From positions 193,563,118 through 193,627,117 of the forward strand of contig CM037878.1 in the NCBI GenBank assembly GCA_021292165.1: 64,000 bases of DNA, written 5' to 3'. A model generated the notes under the pieces. That model was not told the origin of the DNA. It did no database searches and saw only the letters and a program-made list of their open reading frames with translations. Source of the DNA: Shinisaurus crocodilurus. Taxonomy: Eukaryota > Chordata > Lepidosauria > Squamata > Shinisauridae. Positions 21,953 to 33,195 of this stretch are shown piece by piece; within the stretch, counting starts at the first letter, position 1; each line of letters begins with the position of its first letter. The translations under genes and the position numbers were made by a program.

Positions 21953-22069
21953 GAGAGATATAGATATAAATAATCTGATAGCACTTTGGTCACTGTTTCC
22001 AATTGGTTCAACAACATTATTACCACATTTATTATTACATTATTAAATTATTAATACATATTTACATCT

Positions 22070-22215
22070 CATACTAGTTCTTGGGTGACACCACTTAAGA
22101 TTAAATCCAGGGTCACCTTCCCTCTGGTCGGTTCCATGTCCAACTGTTCTAGGGCACAGTCGTTTAGGACATCAAGAAATTTAACCTCTCTATCATGACT
22201 GAACAACATAAGTGT
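22070..22215 (-). mobile_element. Inverted CR1 segment (end of endonuclease domain)
   Basis: On the minus strand the frame reads VKFLDVLNDCALEQLDMEPT, RGKVTLDLILSG. This is the late endonuclease block of CR1 ORF2 (the pattern F..L.......Q....PTR....LDL.L). Both neighbours carry CR1 sequence on the plus strand, so this block of about 150 bp is inverted relative to them. Confidence 0.7.
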
Positions 22216-22440
22216 TGTTGTTGAACTGGTTAGAAATAGTGGCCACAGTACTATCAAATTCAATATATATGTGAGTGGGAAAGTGGCCAGGAAATCCAAC
22301 ACTCTCACTTTGACTTCAAAGAGGACACTTTTCAAAAATGAGAAGACTGGTAAAAAGGAAATTGAAAGGAAAACATTCCAGAAACCCAAGCCTCTCTTAA
22401 ATGATTTGGAATTATTCAAAACCACAATAATAGAAGCTTA
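22216..22440 (+). mobile_element. CR1 ORF2 linker fragment
   Basis: The plus strand contains RGHFSKMRRLVKRKLKGKHS and a following LNDLE-like stretch, which resembles the basic linker between the endonuclease and RT domains of CR1. It is interrupted by stops and followed by the foldback element at 22465. Confidence 0.55.
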
Positions 22441-22464
22441 GTTAGAATGTATACTGCAGGTCAG

Positions 22465-22880
22465 GAAAGGGGCTACTAGTGGTGGGTGGCCCGCCAGGGA
22501 CCCGACCTGCCTCCAGCTCAGGAGACGCTGCTGCTACGCCCGCTGAGCCCGGCCAAAAGTGGACGGGCACCGAGCCGCTCGGTGAGCTTCCGGGTTCGTG
22601 GCAACCCACTTTTTACATAGAAAATGGCATGAGATACATTAAAAGCAGCCGCAATTTGAGTAACGTGTGCAAATTGCGGCCATTTTTGGCATATCTTATG
22701 GCATTTTCTACGTAAAAAGTAGACTGCTGGGAACCCAGAAGTCACTTCCCTGGCTCGGCTCAGGAGAATGCGAGTCGAGCTGGGGAAACAGGGAGCTGGG
22801 ATGGAGTTTGGGGGGGGACAGCCCAGCAAGTTTGCCAGACTTCCACCCCCAAACAAAATCCTCACACATCTCTAGCCACC
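22465..22880. mobile_element. Foldback element inserted in CR1
   Basis: TTTTTACATAGAAAATGGCA and GCAGCCGCAATTTG on the left are inverted on the right as ATGGCATTTTCTACGTAAAA and CAAATTGCGGC. The centre is near 22660. Architecture and composition match 20589-21070 (GC-rich ends, AT-rich arms), so they may be distant relatives. Ends are diverged (the right end, read inward, is GGCTAGAGATGTGTG). Confidence 0.65.
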
Positions 22881-23044
22881 AGGTCCAAGGAATCACCAAA
22901 TGGCAGCAATGAAGCTTGTAGAGGCAAGAAGGCTTTGCTCAGAAAATGGAATTCTTGCCCAAATGTGAACAAAAAGGAATACAAACCTTGGTAAAAGAAA
23001 TGCAAGCAGACAATAAGGAATGCAAGAGAGAGAGAGAGAAGCAC

Positions 23045-23800
23045 GTTGCTAGCATCATCAAGACCAGCAATTAAACAAGTCTTTCAATGCATCAGAAGCA
23101 GGAAACCAGCTAGGAAGGAAATTGGAGACCACTGAATGAAAAGGGAGTTAAAGCTGTGCTGAAGGAGGATAAGGAAATTGCAGAGAAGCTGAATGAATTC
23201 TTTGCATCTGTCTTCACTGCAGAAGATGTAGTGCGGATACCTGTGTCTGAATTGACATTTTCAGGAAGGGAGTCTGAAGAACTGAGGCAAATAATAGTGA
23301 TGAGATGAAGGTCTAGAGCTTATTGGCAAATTAAAAATTAACAAACACTGGATCTGGAAGGTATCCATCAAAGGGTTCTCAAAGAAAACAAAAATGTGAA
23401 ATTGCTGATCTTCTAACAAAAAGATATAGTGTGTTCCTAAGACTGGCTTCTTACCTGAGGACTGGAACATGGCCAGTGTAACATCAATTTTTTAAAAATA
23501 TAGATCCAGGGGGAATGCAGGAAATTATAGGCATGTAGATAGGAGTGATCTAGTAGACACTGTAATATACTTTCAAAAGCTTTCATTTGTATATTTTCAA
23601 AAGCTTTTGACAAAATCTGTCTCCAAAGGCTCATGAACAAATTTAACAGTCCTGGGATAAAGCATGGGTAACCCTAAAGAAGAAGAAGCATAGAGTTGTT
23701 CATAAACAAAGTGGGTGAGCAATGAGGTGGCCAAGTTTGCAGATGACACCAAGTTATTTAGGGAAGGTAAAAACAAAAAGTAACAGTGAAGAGCTCAGAG
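23045..23800 (+). mobile_element. CR1 ORF2 fragment: reverse transcriptase region
   Basis: Blocks on the plus strand in CR1 order: KEIAEKLNEFFASVFTAED near 23170-23226, KAFDKICLQRLM near 23600-23635 (the AFD block before the RT catalytic site), and VAKFADDTKLF near 23730-23760, which is the RT catalytic motif with its two aspartates. Multiple stops and frame changes show a dead copy. It continues the CR1 pieces at 21246-22440 after the foldback insertion. Confidence 0.78.
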
Positions 23801-24475
23801 CTATCTGAGATAATGGTTGCATTCGATAAGCACAAAACAATAAGCCAGGATTCCAGAGGAAATCCTGTTATTGTGACCAAGTTGTTTTCTGGTGCATACA
23901 GCTTGTTTACTCCTGTTCTGCTCCTCCCCACTAGCACAACCACTAAACAAACCAGAAAGGGTTTGTTTACCATTTTTTCTGAACTGGGGATCCTACCTCA
24001 TCACTCAAAAACAAGACATGATTCATAAACCAAGAGAAAACCTTTAAAGCTTTCTGATGCTGATTTTTTTCTTTTCTTGATACCATCAAAATGAAATAAT
24101 AAACAGCTAATTCCGTTGAGATGACAATAGAACTAAAGACATTATAAACAAATTAATTTTACCTATCACATCGGACACTCAATTTTTATTTGCACTATTT
24201 CAGATGATGATGATGATTTGCAATCACATTGACCATTCACTCTGGAACTGTATGTTGTGACATACTCAACACATGGATTTAAAGCTAACAATCTTAATCT
24301 CCGGTTAAGACAACATGCTAAAAAAAACCTTCCTGGTTTGTTTAGTGGTCATGCTAGTGGGGAGGAGAAAAACAGCAGCAAACAGGCTGCATAGCTCATT
24401 AACAATAAACCAGGATTCTCTGGAATCCTGGCTTATTGTTTTGTATGAATTCAGCCACTATCTCAGAGAGCAAAT
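23800..24475. mobile_element. Long-TIR element carrying a copy of sequence from 49.5 kb
   Basis: The arms are inverted repeats of roughly 150 bp: AAAACAATAAGCCAGGATTC and ACCACTAAACAAACCAG on the left (about 23834-23954) recur inverted at about 24332-24444. The similarity continues outward (TCTGAGATAATGG against inverted TCTGAGATAGTGG). No transposase is present. The interior (about 23975-24310) includes 24057-24292, which is about 96% identical over its first 147 bases to 49521 onward. The direction of transfer is inferred from the missing arms at 49.5 kb. Target duplication is unresolved. Confidence 0.72.
24057..24292 (+). repeat. Captured segment, second copy at 49521-49788
   Basis: It begins at ATGCTGATTTTTT and ends at AAAGCTAACAAT in both places. 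The middle differs: this copy has a short GAT run, while the other has a longer ATC run plus extra bases. There is no ORF. The slow divergence outside the microsatellite would fit either a recent copy or a constrained noncoding element. Confidence 0.85.
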
Positions 24476-24734
24476 GTAGAGTCAATAGTGGAGGAGTCCA
24501 AAAACTGTTTGGGAAAACAATGGGCCATGCTAAGGCAGAATGAAGGGTTGGAACTGTTCTACTGAAAGAAGACAGAACAGAAAACGGCAGGCAGATATGA
24601 AGGAAAACAATTTTGGTGCTGGTGTGCCAAAAGCTGAAAGCTGCTCATAGTGGCAAGTCCCCACAGCCACCTGGTTACAAACAGGGAACCAGGACATAAC
24701 ATTTTCTCAAACCCTTTTCCTATGGCTAACACAT

Positions 24735-24788
<54 letters not shown>

Positions 24789-24794
24789 TGTGTG
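24735..24794. repeat. (CT)n(TG)n compound microsatellite
   Basis: About 18 CT/TC units run directly into about 12 TG units. Confidence 0.95.
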
Positions 24795-25385
24795 AAATTG
24801 ACCCTTAGCATGAACAGAACAGGCCCTTAGCTTGAAGGAAGAAATTGGCCCTTAGCTGGAAGCAAATGATCTAGACATAGATAAGGAAACAAAATAAAAC
24901 CATAATTGGTTAAAATGTATACCGTAGATATGTTTAGGCCTTTTGAAGCCAAAAGTATAGAGCAATTCCCAAGGACACTCCAGTCTGATCCTAAGAATTG
25001 CTGCAGTAGCAAATAATGCCTACGATAAGATATTCTGACAGCTGTGCTAGCACAACTACTGCAAAGCATTATTAGTATCAGTGATGCAAGGATATTACGC
25101 CAGGACTGTAGAAAGATGAGCCAATTTCTAGTGCAATCATTTAGAATCAGGATGCTACAAAGATATTCTAACAACAACAGTTTATCTGAATAGTGCTGCC
25201 TGCCCAACATGGTCCTTTGACTCAGATTCTTAAATCTTGAGTACGGTACATTAAATGGGATTTGTAAAACCGTTTCCCCTTTCAATAGTATCCCCATATC
25301 AGAAATGACTTTTGAAACCTCTCTGCTTCAACAGTGGCTTGCTGGAAGGTGCAGCTCAAAAACACAATGGAACTCAGAACTAGTC

Positions 25386-25592
25386 CTGTAGTTACACAGG
25401 AACATAGGAAGCTGCCTTATACTGAGTCAGACCATTGGTCCATCGATCTAGCCCAATCTGACTGGCAGCAGCTCTCCAGGGTTTCAGGAAGGAATTTTTC
25501 CAGCCCTACCTGGAGATGCCAGGGATTGAACTTGAGACCTTCTCCATGTAAAGCAGGTGCTCTACCTCTCAGTGACAGTCCCTCCCTTGAGC
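25386..25592 (-). repeat. tRNA-derived SINE (type B)
   Basis: On the minus strand the head carries a box A-like GTAGAGCACCTGCTTTACAT and a box B-like GTTCAATCCCTGG, then TCTCCAGGTAGGGCTGG, and ends at GTATAAGGCAGCTTCCTAT and GTTCC. Other copies are at 31805 (interrupted), 43060 (interrupted) and 57300. Confidence 0.82.
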
Positions 25593-28529
25593 CACAGCCC
25601 CTTTCAGTCCCATCAGTTATACACAAACTGTAGTCCCAACTCTGGAACCCAGACTCCATGAATGGAAGCTTATGATCAGCACAGCACAACGGCTTATTGA
25701 CAAAGGTTGAAGCATATAGACCATAGATGAAGGCCACATTCCACTGGTGAATGTTGCTACAGTTCCATAACTACTGTTCCATAAGTTCCCCAAAACCATT
25801 AGGCACTTATTACATTTTTGATATTTTTCTCTAATCCTATCTCTCAGCAAGAGAGAGGCATTCAATGAAGACCAACCATTGTCTACTATGGACAATGTTT
25901 TGATTCTCACATTATGTGTGCGTGTGTTTTCCCCAACTGTCAAACATCTTACCTGCAATCTACAAATTAGTTGATAGATAACAGTCCTGAATAATCTTGA
26001 AGTCAAATATGAATTAAAATAACTTAAGAATCTACAACCTAGACGGTGAACATGTTTTAGTTGTTTCATGCCACTCCCAGTCATTTCAATAGCACTTACA
26101 CAGATGTTCCTCTTGACTGCGCACCCCATAAGTGGTTTATATAATTATAACCAGCTATAATTAATATATAGTATATACTTTTTTGCAGGCTATTGTGATT
26201 AATTTTGCTCATTTATATTTTGAGCATCCTACTAGAATTATAAAAAAGATGTGCCTAGAGATCAATATAGAATGGATGAAATGGTAGAATATGTATATTT
26301 TAACCATGATTATGAAGCTTCATTAAACACACACACTTTGATCACTACAAAATGAATATAACGTTTGAGGTTCTTTAGAAAGATGTGCCCTGTGATTAGA
26401 AACACTGCTCCTAGCACATCTGTCCATCATTCAGTTTTGCAACCTTGATACACTATATTGTATCTATAATGATACACTTTAATTATATTTAGGGAGGCTA
26501 TATTAATACACTTTAATTAAAATTTATTTTTTAAAAAAACCCATAGAATTCCTGTGATTTATGTGAGAAATTGTAACAGGTGGTTATGGCTTATAGATGG
26601 TAATTCATTATATTCTCAAAAAGGATATATGTATGTATTTCAGGTGCATGCACACGTCTCCCCATCATTTCAGGGAGAGAAATAATGATTGCTCTGGGCT
26701 GTACTCAATATCTCCCTGACCACCCAATAATCCCCCTATATGGCCCAGTTTGAGGAAGCTGGGTGTTATATGAGCCCATAATCTCCTACAGGTTTGAGAT
26801 CTCTCCCTGCGATGTAATGAGTAAAGGGGCCCCAAGAAGTTTTTGAATAGCTGTGAGCACCCAGCCACTCATAATTATATTGGTTTATTGTTGTGATAAA
26901 ATGTTTGATGATGGGTAGTATCTAATGTTATTCCTACTCTAACCACTTAGAGTGGTATATATAAGTATCATTAATAAAATAAATATATAAATAAATACTT
27001 AGAGTAGGCTCTTTGAAATGACTGGGCCTTAAGTTAGGCTAACATTGAATTCAACCTAATATATTTACCTTACTATTCTTTTCTTCTTGTTTTGTCATGA
27101 ATGAAAAACATTCTTTCAATGCTGAAAAAAGATACATGAATTAGGATATGCATAAATTCTTTATCCACTGACATGCCCCATTCCATTTGTTCCCATGGTT
27201 AGATCAGGAACTGCTAGTTCTTGTTGCACTAGTGGTCAGTTCCACTTGCACAACGGGACTAGTGGAGGTGCAGCGGCAGTACAGGATACTGCCCAATGAA
27301 ACATTTTATTTGATGTGAACATCTACCTAAATTCATCAAAAGTCATCAGTGGAGGCATGTCCTTATATTAAGGGTGTCCTACTGACTTACTCGGATAAAA
27401 TTCATTGCGATATCTCAGGAGGCATACCAGGTATTGAATCATAAGAGCTGCCATGATTACATCCGTCTGTTTGCTTCTGGACGACATGCAGCTCTTGCCT
27501 TGACAGCAGATTCCATTAGACATTTAAATCTAATCAAGTGTTTGCCTACCATTTGGCATGCAAAACAACTTTGGAACAGATGGAGAAATTTGATCTCTCA
27601 ACCCTCAGGCACTCCTGTCAACATGGTAGCAGAACATATACATTATGGCAATTTCTAATAGACCCCATCCTGACTATACCAATGTGCTTCTCAACGATTT
27701 CACATTAGGCATAACACTTAACACAGCGAGCTCAGAATAACTGTTTGCAACACACTGCCGTGCCTCAGCCACTTCTGGGTAATCATCAAAGCACACAAAT
27801 GATACATTTGTCCACATATAGATGCCTTGTATAAGGGGAACACATGCAAAATGTGAAACTGAATTGACTAACCACGTAGTATGTTTTTCGTGTGAAAATC
27901 ACACTTCAATATACTATACATGTTCAGTATGCTTTCCCTATTATGGTTCAAAACAACTACTCTATGGAGCTTAAACAGGATGGAAGGGGTCCTCTGCAAC
28001 TCTTGTGATGCAGCCTAACCAATCCACTTGACACATTGTGTGAGCGTGATGACATAGTTACTGTGTTTTACTATCAACTGATTAAAATGTACATGCTTCT
28101 ACTAACCCATGCAAACTATACCCACTTTGCATTTGAGGCATATTTTTATAGCAGGGCTGTAACTGATTTTTTTTTCCTCTTGTGTAATTAACTGCATTTT
28201 AAGCAATGATTAATCAGTCCATTATATTTAAATAGATTTGCTTATCAACAAAAGCGGGACCATCTTGAAGTAAGTCTCGGCTCCATGGGGCTTACTCCCA
28301 AGTAAGGAAAAAACAAAACAAAAAACAATTGTGTACACAAATACTTGGAGATCAGCCCAATTGAATTCAGTGAGGCTTACTTCTGAGTAAACATGCTTAG
28401 GATTGCACTCGACGTGTACTCTGGATTGCAACCTCACAGCACAATCCCATCCATATATGTCTATTCAAAAATAGGTCTCACCAAGTTCAATGTGGTTTAT
28501 TTCCATGAAAATGGGAAGAGGATTGTTTT
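25593..28529. other. AT-rich intergenic sequence, no supported gene
   Basis: ORFs such as 25617-26129 minus (170 codons) and 27434-27658 plus (74 codons) have no recognised domain, no splice or poly(A) support and no clear codon bias. A LINE-like tail fragment (TTAGAGTGGTATATATAAGT and AATAAATA) lies at 26945-27000. A decayed inverted-repeat MITE lies at 28260-28410. Confidence 0.45.
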
Positions 28530-28640
28530 CCTGTTTGTAGGTTTTCCATGGGCATCTGGTTGGCCACTGTGTGTGAACGGAATGCTGGACTAGATGGACC
28601 CTTGGTCTGATCCAGCAGGGCTCTTCTTATGTTCTTAAGA
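28530..28640 (+). mobile_element. CR1-like LINE 3' end
   Basis: GGCCACTGTGTGTGAACGG, TGCTGGACTAGATGGACCC, TCTGATCCAGCAGGGCTC and the TTCTTATGTTCTTA end are the plus-strand version of the element at 3875-4185. Confidence 0.7.
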
Positions 28641-29364
28641 AGTGTCTGTGTGTCTATACTTAATCCTAGTGCTAGACAGATTCCAGTACTAGTCTGCTTC
28701 ATGGCTATCTACTTTCTAAACAAGCATTAACTTTAATGCAAAATGCTGTGCTGCACCAGGAAAGGATATTAAAATAATGACAACCTGTAACAGCTGACTG
28801 ATAGTTTTCTAACAGGGAAGATTAGATCAGTATCATCTCCAGAAATGGAATAAAAAGAATTCCTAAGCAATTTTTGTCTTACACTGTTGAGTACAAATAT
28901 GCAGTTCAAAGAAATCCTGATTAGAAAACATGTTGTAATTTTTAGTCCTTTTTTTTTGCTCTATAGTTCCAACCAAAACAATTAATCACTGGCATGGCCA
29001 TTACATTGCGAGCTTGCTCACATGTTATACAAATCTTGGTTAGCCAGGTGGTTGATTTTCATTTGTTTGCTGTGTCTGAGTAACACTATTCGAAAAGTAC
29101 CAATTTTATGAATTTGATCAAAGCAGGTGTTTGTTTGTTTTAGCAAGTGTAATAGCCCAGCTAATGTTGTGGGTTGGCTGACTCCAAGCATGTCTTTCTG
29201 CTGACAGAAGCGGTTCCATCAGTAGAACTGGGAGAAGATCCCCCCTCCCCTGCAGCCTTCCCCCTCCCCCCCCGCCCCTGGAGCACCCTCAAACACATGC
29301 TCCAGAGGGCTGGGAAACCCTCCAGAGCAGATTTCTGGGTGACATGGAAGGGTACAAGTGGAGG

Positions 29365-30731
29365 CAGGCCCGGTGCAAGGCAATTTGGTGCCCTAGGCAA
29401 GATCAGATATTTAGCGCCCCCCCTTCTCACTTGAGCCCTCCCTCCCTCCAGCCCTATGCCCATTATGAAATAAATTTCCCTCCCTGGGAACTGCCGAGCC
29501 CCATAGAAAAACTTTGTGGACTTTGAGACTTTTCCTTTGTGTTCACGAGGAAAGCAAAGAGGCAACATCAGCCCAGCTATGCCAGGAACTCCCAAGGGCC
29601 TTCTCCTACTCCATATATATGTAAAAGCCTGTCTCCTCCTGCAGGCAGCACAAGGGATATGAAAAAAGGATGTGAGAGAGGTGTGGTGGCGCTACCTGTG
29701 AGGAATAGAGACAAAAGGGTGTCTTGCAGCCTGTCCTACCTCGCAAGGTGGAGGTGCAGAGACACCGGTTTGACTCGTACACCTTCTGGGTTGCAGGGGG
29801 GGGATGCATGTAGTAGAAACATAGCAAAGAGAGAGCCCGTGGATCATCTGGTTCAAATTTAGGAGGGGATTTACGAAACTTGCTACTTCCCCTCCTCTCT
29901 CTATCACTTTGTTGCAATATTTCTTTATCAGAATAATGTATATTATCCTGTCTTTCCCTTTACCAGCCTAGTGCTCAAGGCAGACAACAATATTCAAAGT
30001 ACAGTAAAGAAAACATCAACAGCTCAGGGCACAATCCTAAACACCTTGAGGCAGAAAAAAGCCCCGCAACTCCCAGCATTCACCAGCCAGCATGGCTGGC
30101 TGTTGGAACGCTGGGAGTTGTGGGCCTTTTTTCTACCTCAACGTGCATAGGATTGCGCATGGCTGGCTGGGGAATGCTGGGAGTTGTAGGATTTCCCCCC
30201 CTCCAAACACGCATAGGATTGCATCCTAAAACCATTTAAAACCAAAACACAGAAACAGCATGGTAAATAATTAAAACATTGGAGCCCCAGCTAGCTTAAA
30301 ATACCTTTCCCTCCCTCCCTGGTTGCTGGAAATAACTGCTTTCAGGGGACCTTGAGCTGAGGAACGTGAGGCTCACGTGAGGGAGGGAAGGCAAAGGAGG
30401 TGTTTGCAGGTGCATCCTTACAGCCGCCCACCAGCCTCCCATCATTGGCCCCTGCCCGCCTCCCCTCCTCCAGTCTGTAGCCTTCTCTGCCTCTTTTGAT
30501 GCTGGTTGTGAGGAGGAGCCTGCCTGCTGCTGTTCCTGGTAACGAGCTGGAGGAGAGAGAGGGAGGGGTGCGCTTCTTTCGCCTTCCCTTCCCCGCCACA
30601 GGACATGATTGGTAAAACAAACTTGGTAAAATACGTGATGTATTTTTTTTTCCCCAAGGCATTTCTGGCGCCTCCTTTAGCCCGGCGCCCTAGGCAGCCG
30701 CCTAGTTGGCCTAATGGTAGCACCGGCCCTG
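29365..30731. mobile_element. Complete non-autonomous hAT-type transposon, exact 8-bp target duplication
   Basis: The left end is CAGGCCCGGTGC and the right end, read inward, is CAGGGCCGGTGC. AGTGGAGG is present immediately outside on both sides (29357-29364 and 30732-30739). Subterminal GTGCCCTAGGCAAG and its near-inverse CTAGGGCGCCGGGC extend the symmetry. Superfamily (hAT) follows from the CAGGG-type termini and the 8-bp duplication. No ORF looks like a transposase, so it would depend on an enzyme from elsewhere. Two pieces of the TTAA-type MITE lie inside (30027-30226). The intact duplication and sharp ends suggest it is not very old. Confidence 0.9.
30027..30226. mobile_element. Two abutting TTAA-type MITE copies inside the hAT element
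   Basis: The first runs from GGGCACAATCCTAAAC to GTGCATAGGATTGCGC (30027-30158), with AACTCCCAGCATTC and inverted ACGCTGGGAGTTGTGG as arms. A partial second copy (30159-30226) supplies GGAATGCTGGGAGTTGTAGG and GCATAGGATTGCATCC. A flanking TTAA is not preserved. Confidence 0.65.
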
Positions 30732-30739
30732 AGTGGAGG

Positions 30740-31794
30740 AGACAGTAAGAGAGAGCAGACATCTGCTAGTGTGATGTTGGACTAACCCACTGATTCCTGG
30801 AGGAAATAGTAACTGAGGGATCATAAAGCTGACCATTTCCCAGTGATCTGTACTGAGAGTGGTCCCACCTTCATGCTAGAAGCTTGTGAGCATTGTAGAA
30901 TGTTCTTCAGTCAATCTGGTGGGGGTGGGGGCTGTGGATCATTGGCTTGGATTCTAAGTGTCCCCTTTATTCGCAGAACTTCTATTCACAGAAGGAAAGT
31001 TCCATTTGCAGAAGGAGCCCTTCTTTGTGCAGAGCTCACTTCCAGGAATGGAAGCTCCTTCCATTCACAGAATGGGGTGGCTATGTACGCATCACCAAAA
31101 ACTGAGGAAATGCATCAAAACAAGCCAAAAGAGGACACAGATTTGCATAAAATTTGAATGTGCAAATTTTGCATGTATGTATGGATGCAAATTTAGAAAT
31201 AATTACTATCACTTGAATAGAAATGCAGTACATCCCACCATAGCTGTGAAGACTATGGCCAGGTGACCTGTGTGCCTATCCATTTGCTATCCAGATGCCA
31301 ACCTCAAGGCCCCTATTCTCCCTTCTTATGGTTGTTTATCTTTAAATTGGACTTGGACTGGGCAGGCCTTCAAATAGAGCACCATCCTATTTAAAGTAGG
31401 ACTCACGGGCGGCCAGCCTATATAATGGAGTGAAAACTTGGGATCCAAACCATCCTCTATTCTTCCAACCACTTCTGCTTGCTACATAAATTTATCAGCT
31501 ACGATTGTTCTTAGGCCAGAAGAATTAGAACATTAAAATGTTTACAGTAGGTGTTAATTTTATTTATATCCTACACAGCATTGAAAGAGATTAGTTTAAA
31601 AGTTGATAATTCATCAGGGCTTTCCAAAGCAGTGTTCCGTGTTTTATTCCTACTCGAAGGGAAATAATGAACATACACAATTTAATATGAACTTGTAAAG
31701 TTTCATAAATCATTACTACTGCATATTTAACACTCATCAGAGTTTGTTAGGGTTTCATTTCATATATTTTAGAAAATACGTCTTGGTGTATTAC
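30740..31794. other. Intergenic sequence, no supported gene
   Basis: A set of degenerate TTC.CAGAA words occurs at 30970-31075, but no gene, complete element or RNA is recognised. Confidence 0.45.
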
Positions 31795-31804
31795 ATAAGC
31801 TGGG

Positions 31805-32102
31805 GGCACTTAGAGCACATGCTTTGCATGCAGATTGCCCCAGGTTCAATCACTGGTACACACCAAGTAGGGCTGGGAAAGACACCCATCTGAAACCCTG
31901 GAGAGTCACTGTCCATTGGCATAGACCAGCCTTCCTCAACCTGATACCCTCCAGATGTGTAGGACTATAACCCCCCATCCAGCTATGGTTGGGAGCTGAT
32001 GGGAGTTGTAGTCTGACACATGTGGAGGGCACCAGATTGGGGAAGACTGGTATAGGCAATACTGAGCTAAATGGACCGACAGCTTATACTGTTCTGGAAG
32101 TA
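31805..32102 (+). repeat. tRNA-derived SINE (type B) split by a MITE
   Basis: The 5' half (GAGCACATGCTTTGCATGC and GGTTCAATCACTGG, through CTGGAGAGTCACTGTCC) runs to 31928. The 3' half resumes at about 32048 (CAATACTGAGCTAAATGGACC, ending GACAGCTTATACT). The MITE at 31929-32045 separates the halves. Confidence 0.78.
31929..32045. mobile_element. hAT-like MITE nested in a SINE
   Basis: The ends are CAGCCTTCCTCAACC and, inverted, CAGTCTTCCCCAATC. Arms TAGGACTATAACCCCC and GGGAGTTGTAGTC fold on each other. The flanking 8-mers are GCATAGAC and GTATAGGC (6 of 8 identical), a decayed target duplication. The MITE is younger than the SINE it splits. Confidence 0.78.
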
Positions 32103-32276
32103 AGCATTCAATACGCATCCTACAGTTTTACCCATGTGGTTATAAAACTTTCCTCCCCATGCTATATAACAACAAAGTGCTCAGGTTCAATGTTGGCAGC
32201 CAACCCCAATCCATTGTATAGTTTGGGGGCAGGGGGAGTGTGGGAAAGAAAAGGATGTCTTCTGCAAGCCTTAGAC

Positions 32277-32412
32277 CAGGGCTCTCCAACCTTGGGTCCC
32301 CAGATGTTGCTGGACTACAGCTCCCAGAATCCCTTGCCAATAGCCATGCTGGCTGGGTATGCTGGGAGCTGTAGGCCAGCAACATCTGGGGACCCAAGGT
32401 TGGAGAGCCCTG
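32277..32412. mobile_element. 136-bp hAT MITE with exact 8-bp target duplication
   Basis: The ends CAGGGCTCTCCAACC are perfectly inverted at the right (GGTTGGAGAGCCCTG). CCTTAGAC flanks both sides (32269-32276 and 32413-32420). The interior reads TTGGGTCCCCAGATGTTGCT and its inverse, so it is a relative of 17995-18100. Terminal symmetry is perfect over at least 15 bases. Confidence 0.92.
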
Positions 32413-32615
32413 CCTTAGACAGTGCTAGTAGGCTTGTATTCCAGGCTGGCTTGTATGCTGGACAGGAATGCTCTTGTTATGGGCTGGGGATCTACTGCAG
32501 CATTTTGTTGTGGGGGCCCATTTATTGTTATACATACTGGCAAAAATGCTACTCATTATGTTGTGGGAAAGAGTGTGCGAATGGAGAAAGGGTCTGTAAA
32601 TTATAATGACCCCTA

Positions 32616-33195
32616 ATGGGGGTACAGTGTGTGTTTGAACACTCTGCTGGGGAAGGGAGGTTGCCCCTTTGTTGTCTCCAGGGGCAACATTTTGTTTCTA
32701 CCAGATGAGTGCTGTTGCTTGTGGGATTCCGTGGGCAGCTGATTGGTGTTGTGCCTCCAGTAGGTCAGACAGAGACCAGCGGTGCCGGAGTGTGTTTGCG
32801 GTGGGGCCAGGCTAAGTGCAGCCTGACCCAGCTGGGCAGCCTTACCAATCAGCGCCTGCTCAAAAGGCAGGTCCCAAACACACTCAGAGGCTGGAAGCAA
32901 TTGTTTGTTAAGACAGCTACAGCCAGACGCTCCTGACATTCCCGACCTCAGACTTCTGTACCTTTGAACCTTGGAACGACCTTGACCACGACTTTGCCTG
33001 ATCCCAAACTGGTTTACGTCTGCTCTATTTTGGAATGATATATTTTGGCTTCGACCCTCGGACTGTGATAACGACTGCGGCTTATCTTGGACCTGGACGG
33101 ATTTATGACAATTGGCCACTGTGTGAACACAATGCTGGACTAGATGAACCCTTGGTCTGATTCAGCGGGGCTCTTCTTATGTACCTATGTTCTTA
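32616..33195 (+). mobile_element. Composite repeat ending in a CR1-like 3' tail
   Basis: The last part (GGCCACTGTGTGAACAC, TGCTGGACTAGATGAACCC, GGGCTCTTCTTATGTACC) is the CR1-like end seen at 28530. The upstream part (about 32616-33100) has the GC content and sharp composition change of a dispersed element, but I do not recognise its family. The 168-codon minus ORF across it has no known domain. Confidence 0.45.

Noticed and set aside
27434..27658. Short ORF with a tryptophan-rich segment as a recombinase or retroelement piece
   Set aside because: No motif could be matched with confidence, and nothing upstream or downstream extends it.
31989..32606. 205-codon plus-strand ORF
   Set aside because: It reads straight through two MITEs and part of a SINE, so it is an artefact of repeats.
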